DNA from: a virus
IMG/VR virus record: IMGVR_UViG_3300036768_000756
Span: 1-64,000 of that record
Strand: one strand, 5' to 3'
DNA: 64,000 nt
Shown here: piece by piece, positions 6,276 to 13,754 of the stretch
How positions within the stretch are numbered: position 1 is the stretch's first letter
How the letters are laid out: every line of letters starts with the position of its first letter
Notes under the pieces: model-generated
What the model was told of the DNA's origin: nothing
The model's input: the letters and a program-made list of their open reading frames with translations, nothing else
Databases searched by the model: none
Program-made: the position numbers and the translations under genes

Positions 6276-6290
6276 GATGCCTGTGCCCGG

Positions 6291-7226
6291 CTACTGCACC
6301 ACTACCGTCGGCATCGGCGCCACGCGGATCTGCCTGGGTGGTGGCAGCTCGACCCGACGCGGCCCGGGCACGATGATGATCGCGCGCGGTGTGCCCTCAG
6401 CCGGTGGCTTCGTGGGCGTGATCGTGCGCGTCGGTGTGTGTGTCGGCGGGTTCGTCGGCGTAAACGTCGGAGTGCGAGTCGGAGTCGCGGTGGGCGTATC
6501 TGTCGGAGTCCGAGTCGGTGTGTCAGTCGGTATGGGCGTCGGCGTATGAGTGGGCGTGAACGTGGGCGTGGCGGTCGGAGTCTCCGTCGGAGTATGTGCC
6601 GGCGTCTCGGTGACCGTCGGTGTATGGGTCACCGTCGGCGTGTGAGTGGGCGTGTGTGTCACCGTTGGAGTGTGTGTCGGCGTGTTTGTGACGGTCGGAG
6701 TCTGCGTCGGCGTGTGGGTCACCGTCGGAGTGTGGGTCACGGTGGGCGTGTGAGTTGGGGTGTTGGTGATGGTCGGCGTGTTGGTTCGAGTCGGCGTGTT
6801 GGTCGGCGTCGGAGTGCGAGTCGGCGTGTTCGTGATCGTGGGCGTCCTGGTTGGCGTGTTGGTGATGGTCGGCGTGTTCGTGACCGTCGGAGTGTGGGTT
6901 GGTGTCGGAGTGTGTGTCGGCGTGTCCGTCGGTGTATGGGTCACCGTCGGTGTCTCAGTAGGCGTCCTAGTCACCGTCGGCGTATGCGTTGCGGTGGCGG
7001 TATGCGTGGGTGTCGGAGTGCGAGTTGGGGTCTCCGTCGGCGTGCTGGTCGGACTCTCTGTCGGCGTTGACGTAGGCGTCGGCGTGGGCGTGCTCGTCGG
7101 TGTTGGCGTCGGCACGCTAAACCATAACGGGCGAGGATACGCGCCGACTGTACTCGGGCGCACGACGAATACATAAGTCGCTAGTGCGACAACGACACAG
7201 ATCAGTATCCCGACTGCCCGCTTCAA
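6291..7226 (-). CDS. Membrane-anchored Thr-Pro repeat (stalk-like) protein
   Basis: A 311-residue protein starting at TTG 7226, 7 bases after AGGAG. The right unit uses the same TTG, and the neighbouring ATG is out of frame. Residues 5-22 are a hydrophobic signal/anchor segment after a basic start (MKR). Residues from about 40 to 262 are tandem TPT-x units ([13 protein letters not shown]), a rigid extended and probably glycosylatable stalk. The conserved tail includes [11 protein letters not shown] and ends in PMPTVVVQ. It is last in the late operon, with a probable surface or host-facing role. Such TPT stalks are known in exported bacterial proteins, and the gene may derive from a host. Confidence 0.75.
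   Translation of the reverse strand: MKRAVGILICVVVALATYVFVVRPSTVGAYPRPLWFSVPTPTPTSTPTPTPTSTPTESPTSTPTETPTRTPTPTHTATATHTPTVTRTPTETPTVTHTPTDTPTHTPTPTHTPTVTNTPTITNTPTRTPTITNTPTRTPTPTNTPTRTNTPTITNTPTHTPTVTHTPTVTHTPTQTPTVTNTPTHTPTVTHTPTHTPTVTHTPTVTETPAHTPTETPTATPTFTPTHTPTPIPTDTPTRTPTDTPTATPTRTPTFTPTNPPTHTPTRTITPTKPPAEGTPRAIIIVPGPRRVELPPPRQIRVAPMPTVVVQ
6408..7115. repeat. Degenerate tandem DNA repeats encoding TPT units (left)
   Basis: Imperfect 12-24 bp repeats built from GTCGGCGTGTGNGTC on the plus strand encode the Thr-Pro stalk of the 6291-7226 gene. Repeat number differs from the right unit (39950-40797), giving a protein 51 residues shorter. Long open frames on the other strands (VGVSVGV-type) are by-products. 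Confidence 0.85.
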
Positions 7227-7237
7227 TCATCTGCTCC

Positions 7238-7957
7238 TCAGTCAGTTGTTGCGATCCACCCCGCCATGCCGCGCTTGAGGCACAAGCGATAGACAATCGC
7301 CACCCATGTCGCAGATACCGACAGCGTGCCACTGAATGCACCGCTGCCGTCGTACGCATGCTGGAAGGTCGCGCGATGCGTCGCGGAGACAAAGTTGTTT
7401 ATGCCGCAGAGCTGCGTCCCAGTGCCTGTTAGCGTCGGCGCGGTGCTCGAATACGTCATTACGGACACGATCGTCGCCATACCATAACCAGCGGGACAGG
7501 CAGTGGTGGCCGCAGGTACGGAGACAGTCGTACCGCTACCGGTCGCTGTCTGCGTTTGAGCGAGCGCAATATCTTTCGTATGCGCTACGTGCGACACACA
7601 TATGTTCTTGACACGAACACTGCTTGAAAATGATCCTGTCCATGTTACCCCGGTTTGCGCTCCGGGCACGGTGAACGGTCGCCCAACTCCGTCAAGATTG
7701 GCACTGTTGTTGACCTCGATCGTACTGCTCAATGGACTGGCGCTGGCCCATGATGATGTGATGCTGTACCCGGTCGTATCGTCAGAGGAATGAGCGACAA
7801 CGACCGCCCCCATGCCAGGAACATCGCCGGTACAACTGACGCTCGTCGTAAAGGTAGTGCTCCCGGCATTGCAGACCTGCGAGTACGTATAGGCGAGAGC
7901 CTCGCTGACCACGAGTGACAGGCATGCCGCACTAATCAGAATGCGCCGACCGATCAT
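7238..7957 (-). CDS. Exported small virion or surface protein with signal peptide
   Basis: A 239-residue protein after GGAGGTGCGGT. Residues 1-22 are a classic Sec signal peptide: basic MIGRR, a hydrophobic core, and ALA before Tyr23. The mature part is Ser/Thr/Gly-rich and predicted beta (SYSITSSWASASPL-like), with spaced Cys residues and a conserved C-terminal beta region ending FSGTLSVSATWVAIVYRLC. It overlaps the upstream fibre gene by 26 bases. It resembles a beta-sandwich of phage head or tail decoration, but no family is recognised. The right partner at 40931-41653 is strongly similar. Confidence 0.7.
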   Translation of the reverse strand: MIGRRILISAACLSLVVSEALAYTYSQVCNAGSTTFTTSVSCTGDVPGMGAVVVAHSSDDTTGYSITSSWASASPLSSTIEVNNSANLDGVGRPFTVPGAQTGVTWTGSFSSSVRVKNICVSHVAHTKDIALAQTQTATGSGTTVSVPAATTACPAGYGMATIVSVMTYSSTAPTLTGTGTQLCGINNFVSATHRATFQHAYDGSGAFSGTLSVSATWVAIVYRLCLKRGMAGWIATTD

Positions 7958-10900
7958 ACCGCACCTCCACGCCGAGAATGCGCGGATCGTTGGTCCAGCT
8001 ACTGCTGGTGGTGTTCACGATCCCATGCAACGCCACGGTTGATGCACCGCTACATGTGCCCGCGCAGGTAATGTTGGTGAGCGTTGCCTGCGTTACAGTA
8101 TCTGCACTTGACGCCGTTTGTGACGTCGTGGCTGCCGTACCATAGGCAGCGGTAATTGCAGACCCCGAGGAGATACATTTACAGCTCCAATCGATCGCAA
8201 GCGTGTTGCTTGCGGAATCGCGGTGCAATGCAACGGGCGCTATTGCAAGCGCCGACCCCGACCATCCGCCTGGCATCGCGAAAACTGCCGAAAATTCAGA
8301 ACCGGACGCATCAGGGCAAGACAGATAGCTATACCCTGGAGTATTCCCGCTTGGTGCGACGACGTCCTGTGTGCACGCAGTGGCAGCGGTGAATGCCATC
8401 GGCGAAAGCAGGAGCGTGCGCTTGCTAGTGTCCACGTACGACTTGTTAACGATATGGTTTGCCGAGGTCGGTGCATTCGCAACTGAACATCTGTTGCTAT
8501 CTAACGCGCTGCATGTCAACATGCCGGTACCGTTAACGCCAAGGGATATGGCACCGCGATTGCCTTCATATCGTGTCCCAGCAAAAGCCGGTAGGTCTAC
8601 AATTGACGCGAACTTCGTTCCATCTGGCGCAAAGACTCCGACTGTTCCGCCATTGCTGCCTCCATCGCCAGTCTGCCCGATTGGGATTGAATAAGTCGTG
8701 CCACCCGAGCGGTAACGCGGGATGTATCGTGTACCGACTTTTGACATCCACAGTTCGCCATCAATTGGATTTGATTGCGCAGAGCTATCGGTAGTAGGCG
8801 GCACGGCTCCAGGTGTACCGCTACCAGTGTCTGTCCATGTATTTGAAGACCAGCCAGAAAGCGTCTGCAAAAGCCCGAATGTGCCCCCGGATGTCGGTGG
8901 TCGCCCGTAAACCTTCCATCCAGTGGCACCATGAACCTGGTTCACTATAATTGCCACAGCGCAATTAGAGCTGCAGCCACTGAGCGTTATACATGCAGCG
9001 TCGCCAGCGACAGTCTCCCCAAACTCGCTTACAGCGGTCGCACGATAGCAGTAAGTCCCATTGCCAAGCGTACCGCCTGTAGTTTGCGAGAGCGTCACGG
9101 TCGGTGAAGCAAGCGTGCTTGTCTGCGGTTGGTCACAGTCAAGTACACCAAGATAACCGCCAGCATTGCCACCAAAGCGCTGGCTAATGTCAGCGGTCTT
9201 GGCGATTGGATCAACATATCTAATCGTGCCTGTGCCCTCAATACGCCGGCGACACGCGTTATACGCAACATTACCAGAGTAGTTAAAATTAACCTTGTCG
9301 CCGATAATCAAATCATACAATGGCGGTCTATCCGGAATCGAACGCAACTTTGCAACAGTTATATCTCGTACTGACAGCTCGGGTAGATTCGCAGATATAA
9401 GAGCATTGTTTGTCTGACACGGACCACGAATAACTACAAAAGCGGCGTGTTTGTACGGCGACGGGGCCGAGGATGCATTAATCAAGCTGCGCATGATGCC
9501 GGTGTTAAAGCCAGTCGCGCAACGATTAAACACAAACTCGACTTGCCCTTCATAATCTCCTGTTACTTTCGAGCCACCCTGAATAAATGCAAGATCGACT
9601 ATAAAGTCAGCAGACCCCCCAGATACGCGTGGAGATAGAACAGATTTGATCGCACCGCTTGACCCAAAGCGTCTATTCGCAATGCACGATGACCCAGGAC
9701 AATCGGCATCAGACAAACACGCAAGTTGCGTATTGTTAGCACATACCGCCGGGTGGTCCCCCTCGAGATGAATAGAATGAAACGATGCATTCCAGCCGAG
9801 GCCGTATGTCCAAATATCGTCAAAACCTACTGTCACATTGCCTGGGCCAGAAATAATGCCGTCGTATCCATTACCCCAATGAACCAGCCCAGCGTGCGTT
9901 GCGCCTGCGGCAACTACATCCCCAGCAAACCATAACGCATGCCCGTCGCCCATATTCGTTATTTGCAAACGCCGGAACGCAAGAGTGGCCCTGTTGGAAA
10001 CGTACACCGTTGCAATGCTTGATCCAGAACGGATGATCGCTGATTGTCTGTCCGGTCCGATATACGTAATTGAGCCAGGGGATGGTATCGATTTTACCGT
10101 GGTATCAATACACGGACCATTCGCTCCACAGTCCGCATCGGTGTGACATTGGACATTCTGATTCCCCTGGCACGCAAAGCCGATCCATTCATCGTACTGG
10201 CCTGCAGCTAAGTTAACCGCATAGTACTTGGTTGCGAACAAATTACATGACCCACCGCCGCACCAACTCCTGGGGCCATTGATACATGACGCCGCCGCAC
10301 ACGGCGACAATGGGTGAGTACGAGAGCACGTTTCATTCGATGGGCAATCATTGTCCACTGAGCACCCGATATCGCTTACCGAGCAATATTTCATGCACGG
10401 CGTGTCCGTGCCGCTGCACACAAGTGTTGAGCAGACGCCCCCGCCGGTGCAATCGCGATGCTCGTTGCACGTTGCCCCCGCGTTCGTGCCGCCCGCGCAG
10501 CGCATGCAATTCTTGGCATTGTCGTTCGAGCATGTGTAAGCCCCATTGTCATTATTCGCGAGAATCCGCGCATGCACACCTTGCGGCCCCGTGATCGTTT
10601 TGCAGGGCTTATTGATTGGGCCGCACTCCGGACCGTCGGTGCCAGCTGGGTCAACATACAGGGCGAACGCACTTGCAATATCAGCCTGCGGAACCGGCGC
10701 ATTGACGACCTGGCCGCCCACTACACGCAGCACCTGGCCGGTTGGGCTATCTGACAGTGCTCCGTTATTTGTGCCGCCCCAGGTAAGCGGCCACACTGTT
10801 TGTGGTAATGACATCGTGCCGCTGGACGGGTCATAAGATAGCGGCGGAGAAGCCTGAATCGATCTGCGCGCTTCGCTGTCCGAGTAGGCATCATCTACAC

Positions 10901-10970
10901 GCGGTTGCGCATAGACCACAGGCGCGCATACCAGACCGACAAGCCCAATTGAGATTACTGCATGTCGCAT
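7932..10970 (-). CDS. Cys-rich beta-helix tail fibre/adhesin with signal peptide
   Basis: A 1,012-residue protein. ATG 10970 is chosen for the AGGAGA site and because residues 1-21 then form a signal peptide (basic, hydrophobic, VYA before Gln22). Residues 120-470 contain YVDPAGTDGPECGP...CKTI, typical of right-handed beta-helix spikes, interrupted by Cys-rich motifs of the CxxDADC type (HRDCTGGGVC, DNDCPSNETC, CLSDADCPGSSC). A fibronectin-like segment (GNGTYCYRATAVSEFGET) follows, then a fibre-type HIVNKSYVDT and a C-terminal beta domain. It is probably the receptor-binding or polysaccharide-degrading protein. Both the signal peptide and the many cysteines suggest folding outside the cytoplasm, which is odd for a tail fibre. 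Confidence 0.75.
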   Translation of the reverse strand: MRHAVISIGLVGLVCAPVVYAQPRVDDAYSDSEARRSIQASPPLSYDPSSGTMSLPQTVWPLTWGGTNNGALSDSPTGQVLRVVGGQVVNAPVPQADIASAFALYVDPAGTDGPECGPINKPCKTITGPQGVHARILANNDNGAYTCSNDNAKNCMRCAGGTNAGATCNEHRDCTGGGVCSTLVCSGTDTPCMKYCSVSDIGCSVDNDCPSNETCSRTHPLSPCAAASCINGPRSWCGGGSCNLFATKYYAVNLAAGQYDEWIGFACQGNQNVQCHTDADCGANGPCIDTTVKSIPSPGSITYIGPDRQSAIIRSGSSIATVYVSNRATLAFRRLQITNMGDGHALWFAGDVVAAGATHAGLVHWGNGYDGIISGPGNVTVGFDDIWTYGLGWNASFHSIHLEGDHPAVCANNTQLACLSDADCPGSSCIANRRFGSSGAIKSVLSPRVSGGSADFIVDLAFIQGGSKVTGDYEGQVEFVFNRCATGFNTGIMRSLINASSAPSPYKHAAFVVIRGPCQTNNALISANLPELSVRDITVAKLRSIPDRPPLYDLIIGDKVNFNYSGNVAYNACRRRIEGTGTIRYVDPIAKTADISQRFGGNAGGYLGVLDCDQPQTSTLASPTVTLSQTTGGTLGNGTYCYRATAVSEFGETVAGDAACITLSGCSSNCAVAIIVNQVHGATGWKVYGRPPTSGGTFGLLQTLSGWSSNTWTDTGSGTPGAVPPTTDSSAQSNPIDGELWMSKVGTRYIPRYRSGGTTYSIPIGQTGDGGSNGGTVGVFAPDGTKFASIVDLPAFAGTRYEGNRGAISLGVNGTGMLTCSALDSNRCSVANAPTSANHIVNKSYVDTSKRTLLLSPMAFTAATACTQDVVAPSGNTPGYSYLSCPDASGSEFSAVFAMPGGWSGSALAIAPVALHRDSASNTLAIDWSCKCISSGSAITAAYGTAATTSQTASSADTVTQATLTNITCAGTCSGASTVALHGIVNTTSSSWTNDPRILGVEVRYDRSAHSD

Positions 10971-11446
10971 CGTACGTAGTCTCCTGCGTTCTGCCTGGTT
11001 ACGTACAAGTCTGAACAATCGCCTGTTGCCGGCGCCGGATAGCGCACGCAATCCCCATCAGACAGGTAGATGCCAGGACCGCCCCACGGTTGCGGTCCAA
11101 CGGACACCAAGATTCGTCCCGTATTCGGCGTGGGTCCCCTAGCGCAGCAATAGCACCATGCAGCGGGGATTGGCGTGGGAGTACCAGCTCCGACCGTCGG
11201 CGTCGGCGGGATCGCTGGCGTAGGTGTGCCCGGCGTGCCGCCTACGAATGGGCCTTGGTGGATGCGGTTCCAGCGCGGGGAGTCAACGATCTTATCAGCG
11301 CACCGTTGCTCTCCGTCATAGCTGTAACAATGAGCGTCGATCACTGCCGTTGGCGTCGCAGCCGTCTGGATGCCTAGGCCGCGATCGACCTGCGCAGACG
11401 CCGCAGTAGCAAACAACCAGATACACGCAGACAACAGATACATCAT
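10955..11446 (-). CDS. Small exported Cys-rich protein
   Basis: A 163-residue protein starting at ATG 11446 after GAGAGGAGA. Residues 1-18 are a signal peptide with ASA before Gln19. The mature chain has Cys pairs (HCYSYDGEQRC, WCYCCARG, a C-terminal CDMQ) and a short Pro/Thr linker (GGTPGTPTPAIPPTPT). It overlaps the fibre gene by 16 bases, so it is probably made with it. It may be a fibre partner or a periplasmic folding/anchoring factor. No family recognised. Confidence 0.7.
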   Translation of the reverse strand: MMYLLSACIWLFATAASAQVDRGLGIQTAATPTAVIDAHCYSYDGEQRCADKIVDSPRWNRIHQGPFVGGTPGTPTPAIPPTPTVGAGTPTPIPAAWCYCCARGPTPNTGRILVSVGPQPWGGPGIYLSDGDCVRYPAPATGDCSDLYVTRQNAGDYVRCDMQ

Positions 11447-11462
11447 GGCACGATGTCTCCTC

Positions 11463-12791
11463 TCATGGTAGACCATCACAGCCGCACGTCACGTACGCGC
11501 GGCGGATGTACTCACAAGAATCCGCTGGACAGCGCGCGAGAGCCGGTGTCGGCGAGGCGTCGGGTGTCGCGGTATGCGTCCAGGTCGCCGTAGCCCGCGC
11601 GGTCGCGGTGGCCGTGTGCCGCGCCGTGGCCGTGGGCGTGGGTTCCGATGCAACTGCTGCACTCCAGGCCTGCTGCCCCAGTACATCGAGCACCCATGCG
11701 CGTGTCGCTGACATGGCTACCCGTCGCACCTGCGAGCCGCCAGGATACCCGCGCACGACATCGCGCACCACGAGCTGCTGATCGAGTACATAGAGGTCAC
11801 TACCGGACAGCAGCGCCACCCGCCCCGCACGCGAATCGACCACAGGCCCCTGGAGAGCCCGCCCTCGGATCGGGGCGCCGACCGCTGGCGCATCGCCGCT
11901 CCACGCAGTCAGCCGCTCGGCACCCGCCGGGCCATAGGTCCAAAGCGCGCCGCGCCCGTAGCAGACGGTGTCAGCGAGCAAATAGCCGCCGTCATAGACC
12001 GCGATGCTGGATGCGAGCGGGAGCCGTGTGGTGGACGTGTCACACGTGTGCATGCCGTCGCCCGCGATGCGGGCGGCTGCACCCGTGTCCCCGACGGAAT
12101 AGATCGAGGCATAGTCGAGCACAACGCGATCCAGCAGCGCCTGCGGCTGATTGAGGCCCGTGACTCGGACGTCGGGATCGATGCCGTCCAGGTCGCGGAG
12201 CACCGTCATCGCCCCGCACCGGGCAAGCACGCGCCGCCTGCCCGCGTGCATCGAGAGCCAGCCTGAGCAACCGACGCCTTGCTGCTCCGACATGATCCGC
12301 GTCACGAGCGTCGTAGTCCGACCCGACACGCGCCACACGGCGAGCGAGCCGCGCTGGTCCGCGTCGAGCCCATACGTCGAGAGCGCGTAGAGCGCGCCGT
12401 CCGCGTCGACCGCGATGCCTGTCACTCGGCCAGAGACCGCGGCACCATCCACGCCACCGATGTCCTGGTGCCACTGTGCGGGCGCAGTGCAAGCCAGGAG
12501 CAGCATCAGTACTGGCAGGAGCGTCTCAATCGGTTTCCGCGCACCTCGTGGCCAATAATGCAGCGCCGCGCGCCATGGAGCGCCCAGATACCGCGCGAGC
12601 TCTGCGGCACGCGTCGCCCGCCGCTGTGCCCGGCCACTACGCACCTCAACCAGTAGCGCATCGCCAGGCCGGATGGCCACGATGTCCGCCGGCCCTTTGC
12701 TCGCCGCCGCGCGAAAACAGATGTAGCCGCACGCTCGTAGATACTCGATGCTGCGTCGCTCGTAGTACACGCCTCGCCGATAGTTGGTCAT
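11463..12791 (-). CDS. Resolvase-like domain fused to membrane segment and exported repeat domain
   Basis: A 442-residue protein. Residues 1-85 resemble Hjc-type PD-(D/E)XK enzymes: E11, SKGPADIVAI with D36, and E49-V-R51, where the usual Lys is Arg. Residues 86-101 are a basic stretch plus hydrophobic segment ending LLLAC, a lipobox-like signal. Residues 108-360 hold repeated beta units (ALYALSTYGLDADQRGSL, DLYVLDQQLVVRDVVRGYPGG), propeller-like. A TATATA-type Thr/Ala/Pro linker and a Cys-rich tail (CPADSCEY, CGCDG) close the chain. Both copies keep the fusion in one frame, so it is not a frameshift. The topology would put the nuclease-like part inside the cell and the rest outside. Function unclear. 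Confidence 0.65.
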   Translation of the reverse strand: MTNYRRGVYYERRSIEYLRACGYICFRAAASKGPADIVAIRPGDALLVEVRSGRAQRRATRAAELARYLGAPWRAALHYWPRGARKPIETLLPVLMLLLACTAPAQWHQDIGGVDGAAVSGRVTGIAVDADGALYALSTYGLDADQRGSLAVWRVSGRTTTLVTRIMSEQQGVGCSGWLSMHAGRRRVLARCGAMTVLRDLDGIDPDVRVTGLNQPQALLDRVVLDYASIYSVGDTGAAARIAGDGMHTCDTSTTRLPLASSIAVYDGGYLLADTVCYGRGALWTYGPAGAERLTAWSGDAPAVGAPIRGRALQGPVVDSRAGRVALLSGSDLYVLDQQLVVRDVVRGYPGGSQVRRVAMSATRAWVLDVLGQQAWSAAVASEPTPTATARHTATATARATATWTHTATPDASPTPALARCPADSCEYIRRAYVTCGCDGLP

Positions 12792-13480
12792 CGGTCACCT
12801 CCCTGGAGCGTCCAATCACCCCACATGGTCCAGTAGTCCAATCGCCGCTGGCGCACGTAGACACCGTCGCCCTCGCGGCTGCCTGATACATCCGTGTTTC
12901 CCTCGACGGTTTCCCCGGCTCGCAGCACGATCGCCATGTGCCCGCCGGTGCGGCCGACTCGCAATGCGAGGCATCCGCGATACATGCGAGTGACGCGCTG
13001 TCCGCGCGCATCGATCTCGATGGCGTGGTCGAGCACGCGCGCCGAGCGAATCCAGGTCCGTTGGCACCCAGTCCACCGCCGCACCGTCTCCAGGCACCAC
13101 ACGACAAATGCCGCGCACCAGGGATGCTCGCCCGTCGGGTCAAGCCCGGTCGCGCTGATATACTCGTCGATCTCGGGCCCGCGATTGGGCGCGTCCTCTC
13201 GCACTCCGAGCTGCGAGAGGCCAACGAGGCAGAGGAGCCCCCTAAGTGCCGACGTCGTGGCTCCGAGTGGCCGATGCAACGTGAGCTCCGTGATGCGCCC
13301 GATGGTCGGCATCTCGCCGCCGCCGAGCGCGCGCAGCGCGGCCTCTGTACGTGGCCCGAAGATCCCGTCGACAGGCCCCGGATCCGCGTCCTGCCGGACG
13401 GCGAGCTCCTGCAGCCAGCGCACTTCGGCGCCGCTGTGACCCCCGGAGAGTCTGAGCTGTCGCTGCTGTGCCGCGACCAT
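12788..13480 (-). CDS. Endolysin: peptidoglycan-binding plus CHAP domain
   Basis: A 230-residue lysis enzyme. Residues 17-52 form a PG_binding_1 domain (EVRWLQELAV, DGIFGPRTEAALR). Residues 90-225 form a CHAP amidase/endopeptidase, with catalytic Cys122 in PWCAAFV, His181 in GGHMAIVL and a polar residue in VEGNT (193-196). It cleaves cell-wall peptide bonds at the end of infection. It follows a membrane protein by one base and overlaps the next gene by 4, so lysis and host-facing genes are coupled. No signal peptide is visible, so export needs a holin. Confidence 0.9.
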   Translation of the reverse strand: MVAAQQRQLRLSGGHSGAEVRWLQELAVRQDADPGPVDGIFGPRTEAALRALGGGEMPTIGRITELTLHRPLGATTSALRGLLCLVGLSQLGVREDAPNRGPEIDEYISATGLDPTGEHPWCAAFVVWCLETVRRWTGCQRTWIRSARVLDHAIEIDARGQRVTRMYRGCLALRVGRTGGHMAIVLRAGETVEGNTDVSGSREGDGVYVRQRRLDYWTMWGDWTLQGGDR

Positions 13481-13481
13481 G

Positions 13482-13754
13482 TCACACCCTATGCCACGAG
13501 AGCGCCAAGAATGCCACCTGTGAGATCACCCCGATGGCCGCCGCCAGGGCCGCCCAGGCCACCCGCGTGGCGAATGCACGCATCGCAGCGCGATCCTCCG
13601 CAATCTCTCGCGCGAGCGCATCAACTGCAGCCCGCAAGTGCTCGATCTCGGTCTCCAGGGACGCGAGCCGCTCCAGGAGCCCACGGGTCGTACCGTCGCC
13701 ATACACAATTCGGTGGATATCCTCGTCGTCGCGTCTCATCTCGGTGCACTCCAT
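13482..13754 (-). CDS. XhlA/holin-like coiled-coil membrane protein
   Basis: A 90-residue protein. ATG 13754 overlaps the stop of the tail-tip gene (TAATG). Residues 20-60 are a coiled coil (RLASLETEIEHLRAAVDALA) and residues 66-86 one membrane segment. This is the plan of XhlA-type hemolysin/holin proteins, and the gene lies directly before the endolysin. Probable role: membrane anchoring or permeabilising for lysis. A spanin-like role is less likely, as there is no second partner. Confidence 0.65.
   Translation of the reverse strand: MECTEMRRDDEDIHRIVYGDGTTRGLLERLASLETEIEHLRAAVDALAREIAEDRAAMRAFATRVAWAALAAAIGVISQVAFLALSWHRV

Noticed and set aside
6438-7176. Plus-strand frames rich in Val-Gly or Arg-Ser over the TPT repeats
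   Set aside because: They are translations of the same simple repeats in other frames. Only the minus-strand frame has a signal segment, RBS and conserved ends.
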